Made by a program: the position numbers and the translations under genes
Shown: piece after piece, positions 42,919 to 50,951 of the stretch
Numbering within the stretch: the stretch's first letter is position 1
How the letters are laid out: the number at the start of each line of letters is the position of its first letter
DNA from: Streptomyces sp. SKN60
Lineage (GTDB): Bacteria > Actinomycetota > Actinomycetes > Streptomycetales > Streptomycetaceae
Length of the DNA: 64,000 nucleotides
Direction of reading: 5' to 3'
Assembly (NCBI RefSeq): GCF_026236535.1
Contig: NZ_JAHTMW010000006.1
Location: 308,216-372,215, forward strand
Notes under the pieces: generated by a model
The model's input: only the letters and a program-made list of their open reading frames with translations
Database searches by the model: none
What the model was told of the DNA's origin: nothing

Positions 42919-44505
42919 CTACTTCACGCTGCCGCCGACCATCGCGTTCAGCGTCTTCCAGTCGGCCGTGCCGGTGGCCGGGAGGCCGACGGCCTGCTGA
43001 TAGGTGCGGATGTGGTCGGCGACCTGGCTGGTGTAGGTCGTCGTCGTGTCCTGGCCGGAGCGGAAGTGGGCGATGCCGAGCCGGGCCTGGTTGCGGGCCC
43101 GGTCCATGTCACCGGGGTCGGTGAAGTCACGGTTGATCGCCCACCAGAAGGCGGCGATCAGCGCGGTGTTCTCCCAGGTGCGGCTGCCCGCCTTCACCTC
43201 GTCGGGGGTGATGCCCTGGGCCCAGAGGGAGGTGAGGGTGGCGCGGCCGAGCATGCCCTCGGTGTCGGTCTTGAAGATCGCGGCCGTGTTGGTGCCGTCC
43301 CGCTGCCCGACGGAGACGACCTTGCGCTGGTAGCAGACGAGGGAGGCACGGGTCGGTCCGTCGATGACACCCGGACTCCAACTTCCCTTGAGGGTGCAGT
43401 CGTTGTTGAGGGCGGCCAGGCGCTGCTGGGCGAACTCGACGACGACGTCCTTCGGGTACCCCGGGCCCCACGGCGGGACCTCGCGCGGGGCGCTCGGCGG
43501 CGGGGGCGCCTGCCCACCGCCTCCGGTGCCGCCACCGCCGCCGCCCCCGGAGGCCGAACCGCCGCCGTCGCCTCCTCCGCCGTCGCCGGACCCGGAGCCG
43601 CCGTCACCGGGCGGCAGGTCCCCGCCACCGCCGGTCTGGTTCGCGTCGGGCGGCGGCGTGCCGGCCGTGCTCGGCGGGGGCGGGGCGTCGGGGAGCTTGT
43701 CGCCGTCGCCCTGCGGCAGCGGCGCGGGGGCGCCGGTCGCCCGGGTCTCCTTCGCCGCACTGGTGATCTTCGGGGAGAAGCTCATCCAGAGCGCGACGAA
43801 GGCGATGACGCCGGTGACGAGGAGGCCGGCCGCGACCATCAGCCAGGCGCCGAGGACGGGCCGCTGATCGAAGGTCGCGTCGATGTCGAGCGAGGTGTCG
43901 TCGCCGGAGCGGCGCACCGCCACGGTGAAGCGGTGCGACTCCTCGCCGCCGGTCCACCGTACGGCCTGCGGGCGCACCACGAGGTCGCCGAACGCGGCCC
44001 GGCCGGGCGCGATCTGCACGGCGTTGGGCCGCATGTCGAAGGTGAGCCGGTTCGCCTCGTCGCGTACGAGCAGCGAGGCGGTCAGCGGGGTGTTGCCCAG
44101 GTTGTCGACGGCGACGCGGGCCCGCCCGCGGAAGCGGCCGGTGAGCGCGGGCGGCAGCAGCTCGGCGCGCACCTCGGTGAAGGGCGTGACGGTCAGCCGG
44201 CCCTCCACGACGTCGCGGGCGGCGGCGTTCTCGCGGGGCTCGACGCGGATGCCGTACGGGAGGGGTCCGGCCGGCACGTCCGGCGAGCGCGGCGGGGCGA
44301 ACGAGATCTCGGCGGTCCCCTCACTGCCCGGGTAGAGGCGGAGGACGTCCGGCTCCACCCGGGACCACCCCGAGGGTTTGCCGACGAGGGAGAGCCGGTA
44401 TTCCTCGACGGTGTCCCCGGTGTTGCGCACACGCAGCCGAGCGGAGGTCCGGGTCCCTGGCTCGACGGTCACGTCGGCCGGGTCCAGAGAGGTCCACATG
44501 GTCAT
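42919..44505 (-). CDS. Bitopic membrane protein with C-terminal peptidoglycan-binding-like domain (CIS-associated)
   Basis: 528 residues. No signal peptide: residues 1-215 form two Ig-like beta domains (VTVEPGTRTSARLRVRNTG; FRGRARVAVDNLGNTPL), related to what is often annotated as hydrolytic protein/COG1470. One TM helix lies at about 217-241. Then a Pro/Gly/Asp-rich linker (about 250-340), and a C-terminal domain (about 345-528) with a PG_binding_1-like end (VADHIRTYQQAVGLPATGTADWKTLNAMVGG). Predicted topology: Ig domains inside, wall-binding domain outside. Lying divergent from the sheath gene inside the locus, it is a candidate anchor or docking protein for the particle. An ATG two codons later is possible. 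Confidence 0.85.
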   Translation of the reverse strand: MTMWTSLDPADVTVEPGTRTSARLRVRNTGDTVEEYRLSLVGKPSGWSRVEPDVLRLYPGSEGTAEISFAPPRSPDVPAGPLPYGIRVEPRENAAARDVVEGRLTVTPFTEVRAELLPPALTGRFRGRARVAVDNLGNTPLTASLLVRDEANRLTFDMRPNAVQIAPGRAAFGDLVVRPQAVRWTGGEESHRFTVAVRRSGDDTSLDIDATFDQRPVLGAWLMVAAGLLVTGVIAFVALWMSFSPKITSAAKETRATGAPAPLPQGDGDKLPDAPPPPSTAGTPPPDANQTGGGGDLPPGDGGSGSGDGGGGDGGGSASGGGGGGGTGGGGQAPPPPSAPREVPPWGPGYPKDVVVEFAQQRLAALNNDCTLKGSWSPGVIDGPTRASLVCYQRKVVSVGQRDGTNTAAIFKTDTEGMLGRATLTSLWAQGITPDEVKAGSRTWENTALIAAFWWAINRDFTDPGDMDRARNQARLGIAHFRSGQDTTTTYTSQVADHIRTYQQAVGLPATGTADWKTLNAMVGGSVK

Positions 44506-44755
44506 GGGCGCAGGCTAAGTGCCCGGAGGGCCCCGGCGGTTGCCCGAAAGTCCCCGGTCGGGGGCACGCTCGGATGCCCTGACGCGCCGGCCGAAGCGGT
44601 GGGCCCTGCCCTCGTGACGGCCCTTGCCTCCCTGGTCACGGGCGCGCGCGGCGGGAAGAGTCGATGGCGTACGCGTCACGGACGCCGACGACGGCCACGG
44701 GGCCGGCCGGCCGCCGGCCCGCACCCGCACGTTCTTCCCCTAGGAGCGATCGCCC
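44506..44755. promoter_or_regulatory. Divergent promoter region for the membrane protein and the CIS structural operon
   Basis: 250 bases between the divergent starts. It must carry the promoters of both the leftward membrane protein and the rightward sheath-to-baseplate operon. A clear ribosome site (aggagcgatcgcc, 44742-44754) precedes the sheath ATG; the same 13 bases precede urate oxidase at 37217-37229. No confident -35/-10 pair or palindromic operator was found. Confidence 0.45.
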
Positions 44756-46396
44756 ATGCCCACCTATCTGTCCCCCGGTGTCTACGTCGAGGAAATCGCC
44801 AGCGGCTCCCGCCCCATCGAGGGCGTGGGCACCTCCGTCGCCGCGTTCGTGGGCCTCGCGCCGACCGGCCCGCTGAACGAGCCGGTGCTCGTCACCAACT
44901 GGACGCAGTATGTGGCGTCGTTCGGCGAGTTCACGGAGGGCCACTACCTGGCGCACTCCGTGTACGGCTTCTTCGACAACGGGGGCACGGCGGCGTACGT
45001 CGTACGGGTCGGCGGCGGGGACGCCCAGGGTGACGAGCAGGCCGACGGGGCGGGGACGGCCGTCGCGGCGGCGGGTGCCGGAGCTGGGGCCGGGGCGCCG
45101 CGTGAGCTGGTGGCCGGTGAGGCGGTCGCGCTCGGCACCTTCAAGGTGGCGGCGATCGCGGCCGGTTCGGAGGCCGGTGGGGCCCTGACCGTCGAGGTGC
45201 AGGACGTCGAGGGCGGGGACGGCGAGCGCTTCAAGCTGCTCGTGAAGGACGGCGAGAAGGTCGTCGAGAGCTTCGACGCGTCCGCGAAGAAGGGCTCGCG
45301 GACCTATGTCGTCACGCAGGTCAAGCAGCGTTCCAAGACGATCGTGGTCGAGGAGGCGGCGGCCGGCGGACAACTCGCCCGCCCGGACGCCCAGTCGGTG
45401 ACGCTCGCCCCGCCGGTGGCGCCGGCCGCGCTCCCTGCCCGGGCCGGGGACCGAGCTGCCGGCGCGGCGACCGGGGCGGTGGCCGCCCTCGACTCCGCCC
45501 GCTTCATCGGCGATTCGGCCGACCGGACCGGTTTCGGCGGCCTGGAGGCCTTCGACGAGATCAGCATGGTCGCCGTGCCGGACCTGATGGCCGCGTACGA
45601 GCGGGGACTGATCGACGCGGAGCAGGTCAAGGCCGTGCAGCTCGGCCTGATCTCCCACTGCGAGCTGATGGGCGACCGGATGGCGATCCTCGACCCGCCG
45701 CCGGGCCTCAACGCGCGGGACGTGCGCAAGTGGCGCCAGGAGACGGCCGGTTACGACTCCCGCTACGCGGCCCTCTACTACCCGTGGATCAAGTCCTTCG
45801 ACCCGGCCACCGGCCAGACGCGTACGGTGCCGCCGTCCGGCCACATGGCCGGCGTGTGGGCCCGCAACGACGCCGAACGCGGCGTCCACAAGGCCCCGGC
45901 CAACGAGATCGTGCGCGGCGCGGTCGACCTGGAGCTCCAGATCACCCGCGGCGAGCAGGACCTGCTCAACCCGGTCGGCGTGAACTGCATCCGCGCCTTC
46001 CCGGGCCGCGGCATCCGGGTGTGGGGCGCGCGGACCATGGCGTCCGACCCGGCCTGGCGCTATCTGAACGTCCGCCGCTACTTCAACTACCTCGAAGAAT
46101 CCATCCTCGTCGGCACCCAGTGGGTGGTCTTCGAGCCCAACGACCAGTCGCTGTGGGCGCGGATCCGCCGCAACATCTCGGCGTTCCTGGTCAACGAGTG
46201 GCGTCAGGGCGCGCTGTTCGGGCAGCGCGCGGAAGACGCGTTCTACGTGAAATGCGACGCCGAGACGAACCCGCCGGAGTCCGTGGACCTGGGCCGCGTG
46301 GTCTGCGAGATCGGCATCGCGCCGGTGAAGCCGGCCGAGTTCGTGGTGTTCCGGCTCGCGCAGTTCCAGGGCGGTGGCGGGGAGCTGGAGGAGTAG
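44756..46396 (+). CDS. Contractile sheath protein
   Basis: 546 residues. Typical phage/eCIS sheath start MPTYLSPGVYVEEIASGSRPIEGVGTSVAAFVG in pieces, followed by LVTNWTQYVASFGEF and YGFFDNGGTAAYVVRVGG. The C-terminal domain is strongly conserved: NPVGVNCIRAFPGRGIRVWGARTM, YLNVRRYFNYLEESI, AFYVKCDAETNPP and RLAQFQGGGGELEE (the C-terminal strand that links subunits). An Ala/Gly-rich variable region lies at about 90-260. It is the outer layer that contracts to drive the tube. Only one sheath gene is seen; Afp and PVC have three. Confidence 0.97.
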   Translation: MPTYLSPGVYVEEIASGSRPIEGVGTSVAAFVGLAPTGPLNEPVLVTNWTQYVASFGEFTEGHYLAHSVYGFFDNGGTAAYVVRVGGGDAQGDEQADGAGTAVAAAGAGAGAGAPRELVAGEAVALGTFKVAAIAAGSEAGGALTVEVQDVEGGDGERFKLLVKDGEKVVESFDASAKKGSRTYVVTQVKQRSKTIVVEEAAAGGQLARPDAQSVTLAPPVAPAALPARAGDRAAGAATGAVAALDSARFIGDSADRTGFGGLEAFDEISMVAVPDLMAAYERGLIDAEQVKAVQLGLISHCELMGDRMAILDPPPGLNARDVRKWRQETAGYDSRYAALYYPWIKSFDPATGQTRTVPPSGHMAGVWARNDAERGVHKAPANEIVRGAVDLELQITRGEQDLLNPVGVNCIRAFPGRGIRVWGARTMASDPAWRYLNVRRYFNYLEESILVGTQWVVFEPNDQSLWARIRRNISAFLVNEWRQGALFGQRAEDAFYVKCDAETNPPESVDLGRVVCEIGIAPVKPAEFVVFRLAQFQGGGGELEE

Positions 46397-46476
46397 CCCC
46401 CCGCCGTTCCGCCCGAACCTTCTGCTTCCCCTTCCCCATCCCGTACGAGATCCCGCACGAACAGGAGTGACCCCGC

Positions 46477-46920
46477 ATGGCTCTGGACACCGGTGACGCG
46501 CTCACCACACACAATTTCGGCCTGCAGATCGACGGCGTCATGGTCGAGACCCTGCAGGAGATCAGCAGCCTCTCCATGGAGCAGGACGTCATCGAGTACC
46601 AGCAGGTCTCGGCCGACGGCAAGCCGATCATCAAGAAGCTCCCCGGCGTGAAGAAGGCCGGCGAGTGCACGGTGACGCGCGGCGCCACGCAGTCGCAGGC
46701 CTTCACCGAGTGGATCGCGGCCTCCATCGCGGGCAACATGGGCCAGGCCCGCAAGGACGCGTCGATCATCTTCATGGACTACGAGCTCAACGAGGTGAAG
46801 CGCTACAACCTGCGCAACGCCTGGTGCACGAAGGTGGAGTTGAGCGGCACCAAGGCCGGTGACGCCGCGGCGCTCACCGAGCAGGTGACCATCACCTTCG
46901 AAGAACTGACCCTCGGCTGA
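46477..46920 (+). CDS. Inner tube protein (T4 gp19/Hcp-like)
   Basis: 147 residues. T4-like tail tube layout: THNFGLQIDGVMVETLQEISSLSMEQDVIEY, KKLPGVKKAGECTVTRGAT, FTEWIAASIAGNMGQARKDASIIFMDYE, and RYNLRNAWCTKVELSGTKAGD in segments. Assembles as hexameric rings inside the sheath. Follows the sheath by 80 bases with AGGAGTG upstream; no terminator between them. Confidence 0.95.
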   Translation: MALDTGDALTTHNFGLQIDGVMVETLQEISSLSMEQDVIEYQQVSADGKPIIKKLPGVKKAGECTVTRGATQSQAFTEWIAASIAGNMGQARKDASIIFMDYELNEVKRYNLRNAWCTKVELSGTKAGDAAALTEQVTITFEELTLG

Positions 46921-46924
46921 TCCG

Positions 46925-47353
46925 GTGCGACGCGAAGGAACGGGGCCGGGTGCCCCGTCGGGGCCGGAACCCCGACAGGAGCCGCTGCGCACCGAGTTCG
47001 AGTTCGAGCTGCCGCGCGGCTACGTCGACGAGTCGGGCACGGTGCACCGCCGGGGCGCCATGCGGCTGGCCACGGCCCGGGACGAGCTGGTGCCGCTGCG
47101 GGACGTGCGGGTCCGCGAGAACCCCGCGTACCTGTCGGTGGTCCTGCTCGGCCGGGTGATCACCCGGCTCGGCTCGCTCCCGTCGGTGCACGACGGGACG
47201 GTGGAGAACATGTTCGCCTCCGACCTGGCGTTCCTCCAGGACTTCTACCGGCAGATCAACGCGGAGGGCCACACCCGGGCCGCCGTGGCCTGCCCGCACT
47301 GCGAGGAGTCCTTCGAGGTCGAGCTGGCCGGGAGCCGCCTGGGGGAATCGTGA
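46925..47353 (+). CDS. eCIS tail-assembly-type protein with CPxC motif
   Basis: 142 residues from the GTG at 46925. Core reads FEFELPRGYVDESGTVHRRGAMRLATARDEL, YLSVVLLGRVITRLGSL and LQDFYRQIN, ending in CPHCEESFEVELAG, half of a zinc knuckle. This family appears right after the tube gene in many eCIS loci and by position resembles phage tail-assembly chaperones, which sit between tube and tape measure genes. Its end overlaps the next gene in the -1 frame at a G-rich site. Confidence 0.78.
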   Translation: MRREGTGPGAPSGPEPRQEPLRTEFEFELPRGYVDESGTVHRRGAMRLATARDELVPLRDVRVRENPAYLSVVLLGRVITRLGSLPSVHDGTVENMFASDLAFLQDFYRQINAEGHTRAAVACPHCEESFEVELAGSRLGES

Positions 47354-47496
47354 CGTACGCGGCCGATCTCATCGAGGAGGAGACCGCGTACCTCGCCTTC
47401 CACTTCCACTGGGGCATGGACGCCGTCCTCGACCTGGAGCACGCGGACCGGCGCGGGTACGTGGCGCGGGCGCGGGCGCTGGTGGAGCAGGGCTGA
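47350..47496 (+). CDS. DUF6760 miniprotein (Afp6-like position)
   Basis: 48 residues: starts VTYAADLIEEETAYLAFHFH, continues WGMDAVLDLEHADRRGY. The short family annotated as DUF6760 in eCIS loci, comparable in size and place to Afp6/Pvc6. Its GTG overlaps the preceding stop (GTGA) and sits just after GGGGG, which may serve as ribosome site. Alternatively it is produced as a -1 frameshift extension of the 142-residue protein. Helical and amphipathic; no signal. Confidence 0.82.
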   Translation: MTYAADLIEEETAYLAFHFHWGMDAVLDLEHADRRGYVARARALVEQG

Positions 47497-47541
47497 CCGG
47501 AACAACGGCGTTACGGAGAAGGGGGGTTGGAGAGGATGAGG

Positions 47542-50472
47542 ATGAACGTGTTCGACCGATGGCGCGGGCGCCGGAACCGGGCTTCGCGGGAGGAGCCGGT
47601 GACGGTACCGGCGACTGCGGTGCCGGAGACGGCGTCCGGCACGGCGTGGCAGGCCCTGCCCCCCGTCCAGCGCGTCCTCACACCCCCGACCCCCGTCGCG
47701 GAACCCGCCTTCGCCTCATCCCTCGCCACCCACTGGAACCCCTCCTTCCACACCCACCTGACCCACGCCTCCCTCCCCGCCGCCCCCGCCGGCCTCCTCC
47801 TGGACGCGGTACGCCCGGTGCCGCCGACCACCTCCGAACTGCCGGGGTTCCGGCTGCCGGTGGCGGGTACGGAGGGCACGTCGGTGCAGCGGGCGGTACG
47901 GGACGGGGCGGAGGCGCCGCAGGCGCCGGTCCAGCGCGAAGTGGAGGGCACACGGACAGCTGCGGCTGAGCTCGTGCGGGGCGCGCCGTCCTCGGCACCG
48001 CGTGTCGCCGAGGGCCCGCTGGGCGGCGTCCCGGCACCGGCACCCCCCGCCCAGCCCGCCACCCCGGCCCTGCCGCAGGCCGCACCCGCGCAGAACCACC
48101 GCCCCGACAGCGCCGCACCGCGGACGCCCGCCACAGGCACAATCCAGCGAGCGACCGAGGCCGCACGGGCCGGCGCGGCACGGCCCGCCCGGGCCGAAGC
48201 CGTACCTGCGACTGGTGGGCCGAACAGCGCTGACGCGCCGCTGGCAGGCCCTGGGGCGGAAGCCCCGCAGGGCAGCGTCCCGGCATCGGCAACCGCCGTC
48301 CAGCGCGCCACCCCCGCGCAAAACCACCGACCCGACAACACCGCACCCCGGACGCCCGCCACAGGCACAGTCCAACGAGCGACCGAGGGCGCACGGGCCG
48401 ACACGGCACGGCCGGTCGGGACCGAGCCCGAACCCGCAACCGGTCACCCGAGTGCGGCAGCCATGCCGCGCCAGGGGAACGAGGGCCCGCAGAGCGGTCG
48501 GCCGGCACCGGCGCCCGCCGTCCAGCGCGCCACCCCGGCCCGACCGGAGGCCGGCGCCGCTCAGGTCCACCGACCCGACCTCGCGACGCACCGGACGCCC
48601 ACCGCAGACGCGGGACCACAGACGCCGGTCCAGCGACCGACCGAGGCCAAGGCCAAGCCCGTGTCAGGTGCTCCGTCTCCGGCACAGCTGCCGGACGCCA
48701 CGGCACGCCGTGGGGACGAGGGATCCCACGGAGGTCAGCCTGCGTCGGCACCCACCGTCCAGCGCGCCACTCCCACTCGACCGCAGGCCGGAGCCGCGCA
48801 GGACCACGGCCCCAACAACCCCACACCCCGGACACCCGCCACAGGCACAGGGCCGCAGGCACCGCTCCAGCGAGCGGCCGAGGGCACGCGGCCCGGCGTG
48901 GCACGCCCGGTCCGGGCCGAGGCCGAACCCGCAACCGGTCACCCGACCGCCGCCGCCATGCCACGCCGAGGTACCGAGGGCCGACAGGGCAGCGTCCCGA
49001 CACCGGCACCCACCGTCCAGCGCGCCACCCCGGCCCAGCCGCAGGCCGCGTCTCCGACGCCCACCGCAGGCCCAGGGCCGCAGGCCCCGATCCAGCGTGA
49101 GGTGGAGGGCGCGCGAGCTGCCACGGCCAAGGCCACGCCCGTACCTGGTGTCCCGTCTCCGACACGGCAGCCGGAGACCACGGCACACCGTGGGGCTCAG
49201 GGCCCGCAGGGCGGCGCATCGCGGCTGGCACCCACCGTCCAGCGCGCCGCCCCGGCCCAGCCGAAGGCCGCGCCTCGGACGCCCGCCACAGGCCCAGGCC
49301 CGCAAGCCCCCGCCCAGCGAGCCGTCGAAGACGAGCGAACAGCCCCAGGCAGGCCCGCACGGGCCGAGGGGGCCGGACCCGCAGGGGACCCCCGTCCCGA
49401 CAATGCCACTCCTCGGACGCCCACCGCAGCCGCAAGGCCGAAGGCACCGCTCCAGCGAGCCGCCGAGAGTCCGCGAACAACCGCCGACGCGCGGCCCGCA
49501 GCGCAGCGTGAGGCCGTAGGCCCGCAGGGCAGCGGACCCGGACCGGCGCCGACGGCTCCCGTCCAGCGGCGCGCGGCCAACAGGGCGGCACAGACGGTCG
49601 TCCGGCCCCTGAGCACCCCGCGCTCGCCGCTCCTCTCCGCGCGGGCCGTACCCCCCGCCCGCCGACTTGACCCGGTCGGGGCAGAGCCGGCGCCCAGGAC
49701 CACCCCTGTCGAAACCATCCAGAACTCCCCGGGCCCGGACTCCCCCGCCGGGCCCGGGGTTCACGACAGTGGTGCGGCGCGTCGGGGGCCCGCTGTGCGG
49801 AGGTCGCGGCGGGCGCCCGGGGCGGACTGGAACACCCAGGCGCAGGCGGCGCGACGGTCCCCCATCGGGGCACCGGTCACGCCCGCCCCGGCGCCCGTCC
49901 AGAAGGCCCCGGTACCGGCGCCGCCGGCGCCCGTGCCGGCCGCACCGCTCCCCGTCGTCACCGTCACGGACGTGCCGCGGGCCACCGCGCCCGCCGTGCA
50001 GCGGAGCTCCGTACGGCCACTGGCCACGGCACGGCCGCTCGCGCCGAGCGTGCCGGAGGCCGCACCGATGGCGGTACCGGCACCGGTGCCGACCGTACAG
50101 CGCCGAGCCGCGCCTGCGCCCGCCACCGCGCCCGCCGTGCAGCGGAGCTCCGTACGGCCACTGGCCACGGCGCGGCCGCTCGCGCCGAGCGCGCCGGAAG
50201 CCGCACCGATGGCGGTGCCGACCGTGCAGCGCCAGGCCGCGCCCGCGCCCCTCGCCCGTACCTCCGTACCCATCGCGGGAACCGCTCCGCCCGCCCCCGT
50301 CCGGCGGACCAGCACACCACCGGCTCCCGCGCCCAACCCCGCCCCCGCCGAATCCCCCGCCCACCTCGACGAGTTGGCCCGTCGCCTCGTCGCCCCGCTG
50401 TCCCGGCTGCTCCGCGCCGAGCTGCGGGCGGACCGTGAGCGGGTGGGCCGGCTCCGCGACCACCAGCACTGA
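47542..50472 (+). CDS. Long disordered (V/I/L/A)QR-repeat protein in the tape-measure position
   Basis: About 976 residues from MNVFDRWRGRRNRAS (GGAGAGG six bases upstream; starts at 47527 or 47536 are also possible). After an N-terminal region (about 1-110), residues about 160-690 are roughly six modules of about 75 residues. Each usually has two QR motifs, as in PTVQRATP and APLQRAAE. I count about 21 (V/I/L/A)QR motifs in all. Pro, Ala, Thr and Arg dominate, predicting disorder. The last 40 residues form an amphipathic helix (LDELARRLVAPLSRLLRAEL). VQR motifs also occur near DUF4157 eCIS core domains, but no DUF4157 is seen. Ruler, scaffold or cargo roles are all possible. Confidence 0.7.
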   Translation: MNVFDRWRGRRNRASREEPVTVPATAVPETASGTAWQALPPVQRVLTPPTPVAEPAFASSLATHWNPSFHTHLTHASLPAAPAGLLLDAVRPVPPTTSELPGFRLPVAGTEGTSVQRAVRDGAEAPQAPVQREVEGTRTAAAELVRGAPSSAPRVAEGPLGGVPAPAPPAQPATPALPQAAPAQNHRPDSAAPRTPATGTIQRATEAARAGAARPARAEAVPATGGPNSADAPLAGPGAEAPQGSVPASATAVQRATPAQNHRPDNTAPRTPATGTVQRATEGARADTARPVGTEPEPATGHPSAAAMPRQGNEGPQSGRPAPAPAVQRATPARPEAGAAQVHRPDLATHRTPTADAGPQTPVQRPTEAKAKPVSGAPSPAQLPDATARRGDEGSHGGQPASAPTVQRATPTRPQAGAAQDHGPNNPTPRTPATGTGPQAPLQRAAEGTRPGVARPVRAEAEPATGHPTAAAMPRRGTEGRQGSVPTPAPTVQRATPAQPQAASPTPTAGPGPQAPIQREVEGARAATAKATPVPGVPSPTRQPETTAHRGAQGPQGGASRLAPTVQRAAPAQPKAAPRTPATGPGPQAPAQRAVEDERTAPGRPARAEGAGPAGDPRPDNATPRTPTAAARPKAPLQRAAESPRTTADARPAAQREAVGPQGSGPGPAPTAPVQRRAANRAAQTVVRPLSTPRSPLLSARAVPPARRLDPVGAEPAPRTTPVETIQNSPGPDSPAGPGVHDSGAARRGPAVRRSRRAPGADWNTQAQAARRSPIGAPVTPAPAPVQKAPVPAPPAPVPAAPLPVVTVTDVPRATAPAVQRSSVRPLATARPLAPSVPEAAPMAVPAPVPTVQRRAAPAPATAPAVQRSSVRPLATARPLAPSAPEAAPMAVPTVQRQAAPAPLARTSVPIAGTAPPAPVRRTSTPPAPAPNPAPAESPAHLDELARRLVAPLSRLLRAELRADRERVGRLRDHQH
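49981..50217 (+). repeat. 141-bp-spaced direct repeat inside the QR-repeat gene
   Basis: About 95 bases at 49981-50075 recur at 50122-50216 with three differences. The spacing of 141 bp is exactly 47 codons, so the frame is kept. Both copies encode ATAPAVQRSSVRPLATARPL. This is a recent in-frame duplication within an already repetitive gene. Confidence 0.9.
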
Positions 50473-50511
50473 CCCTCCGACCAAGCCACCCCCTACCGAG
50501 AGACCGCCGCC

Positions 50512-50949
50512 ATGCCCCTGCTCCAGGACCCCGCTTCCACCGTCTTCTTCAAGCTGACGATCGACGGCCAGGACCTCGGTCTGTTCAACGGCTGTGACGG
50601 GCTGTCCTCGGAGGTCGAGGTGGAGCAGCGGCACGAGGGCGGGAACAACGGGTTCGTGTGGCAGTTGCCGACACGGGTGACGTTCTCGACGATCCGGCTG
50701 ACACGGCCGCTGACCTCGGACACCGCCCGCGTGGCCGCGTGGATCTCGTCGCTCGCCACCGGCATCACCCGGCCGACCGCGCAGATCGCGGCGCTGCGCG
50801 CCGACGGGTCGGTCGTGGCGCAGTGGGGGCTTGTGGAGGTGCTGCCGGTGCGGTGGACGGGGCCGTCGCTGGATCCGGCGAGTCCGGGGGTGGCGACGGA
50901 GTCGCTGGAGATCGCGCATCACGGGTTCACGGACGCGGGGGGTCTGTAG
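50512..50949 (+). CDS. Second tube / tube-initiator protein (Afp5-like)
   Basis: 145 residues. T4 gp19-like layout again (FFKLTIDGQDLGLFNGCDGLSSEVEVEQRHEGGNNGFVWQLP in parts; RPTAQIAALRADGSVVAQWGLVEVLPVRWTGPSLDP; ESLEIAHHGF). It differs from the main tube and sits just before the LysM adaptor, as Afp5 does. Expected to form the first ring(s) between the spike/baseplate and the main tube. Confidence 0.88.
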   Translation: MPLLQDPASTVFFKLTIDGQDLGLFNGCDGLSSEVEVEQRHEGGNNGFVWQLPTRVTFSTIRLTRPLTSDTARVAAWISSLATGITRPTAQIAALRADGSVVAQWGLVEVLPVRWTGPSLDPASPGVATESLEIAHHGFTDAGGL

Positions 50950-50951
50950 CG

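Noticed and set aside
48036..49560. CRISPR array or minisatellite outside genes
   Set aside because: Repeats are irregular in length, lie in one continuous reading frame and vary at the codon level; there are no uniform spacers and no cas genes.
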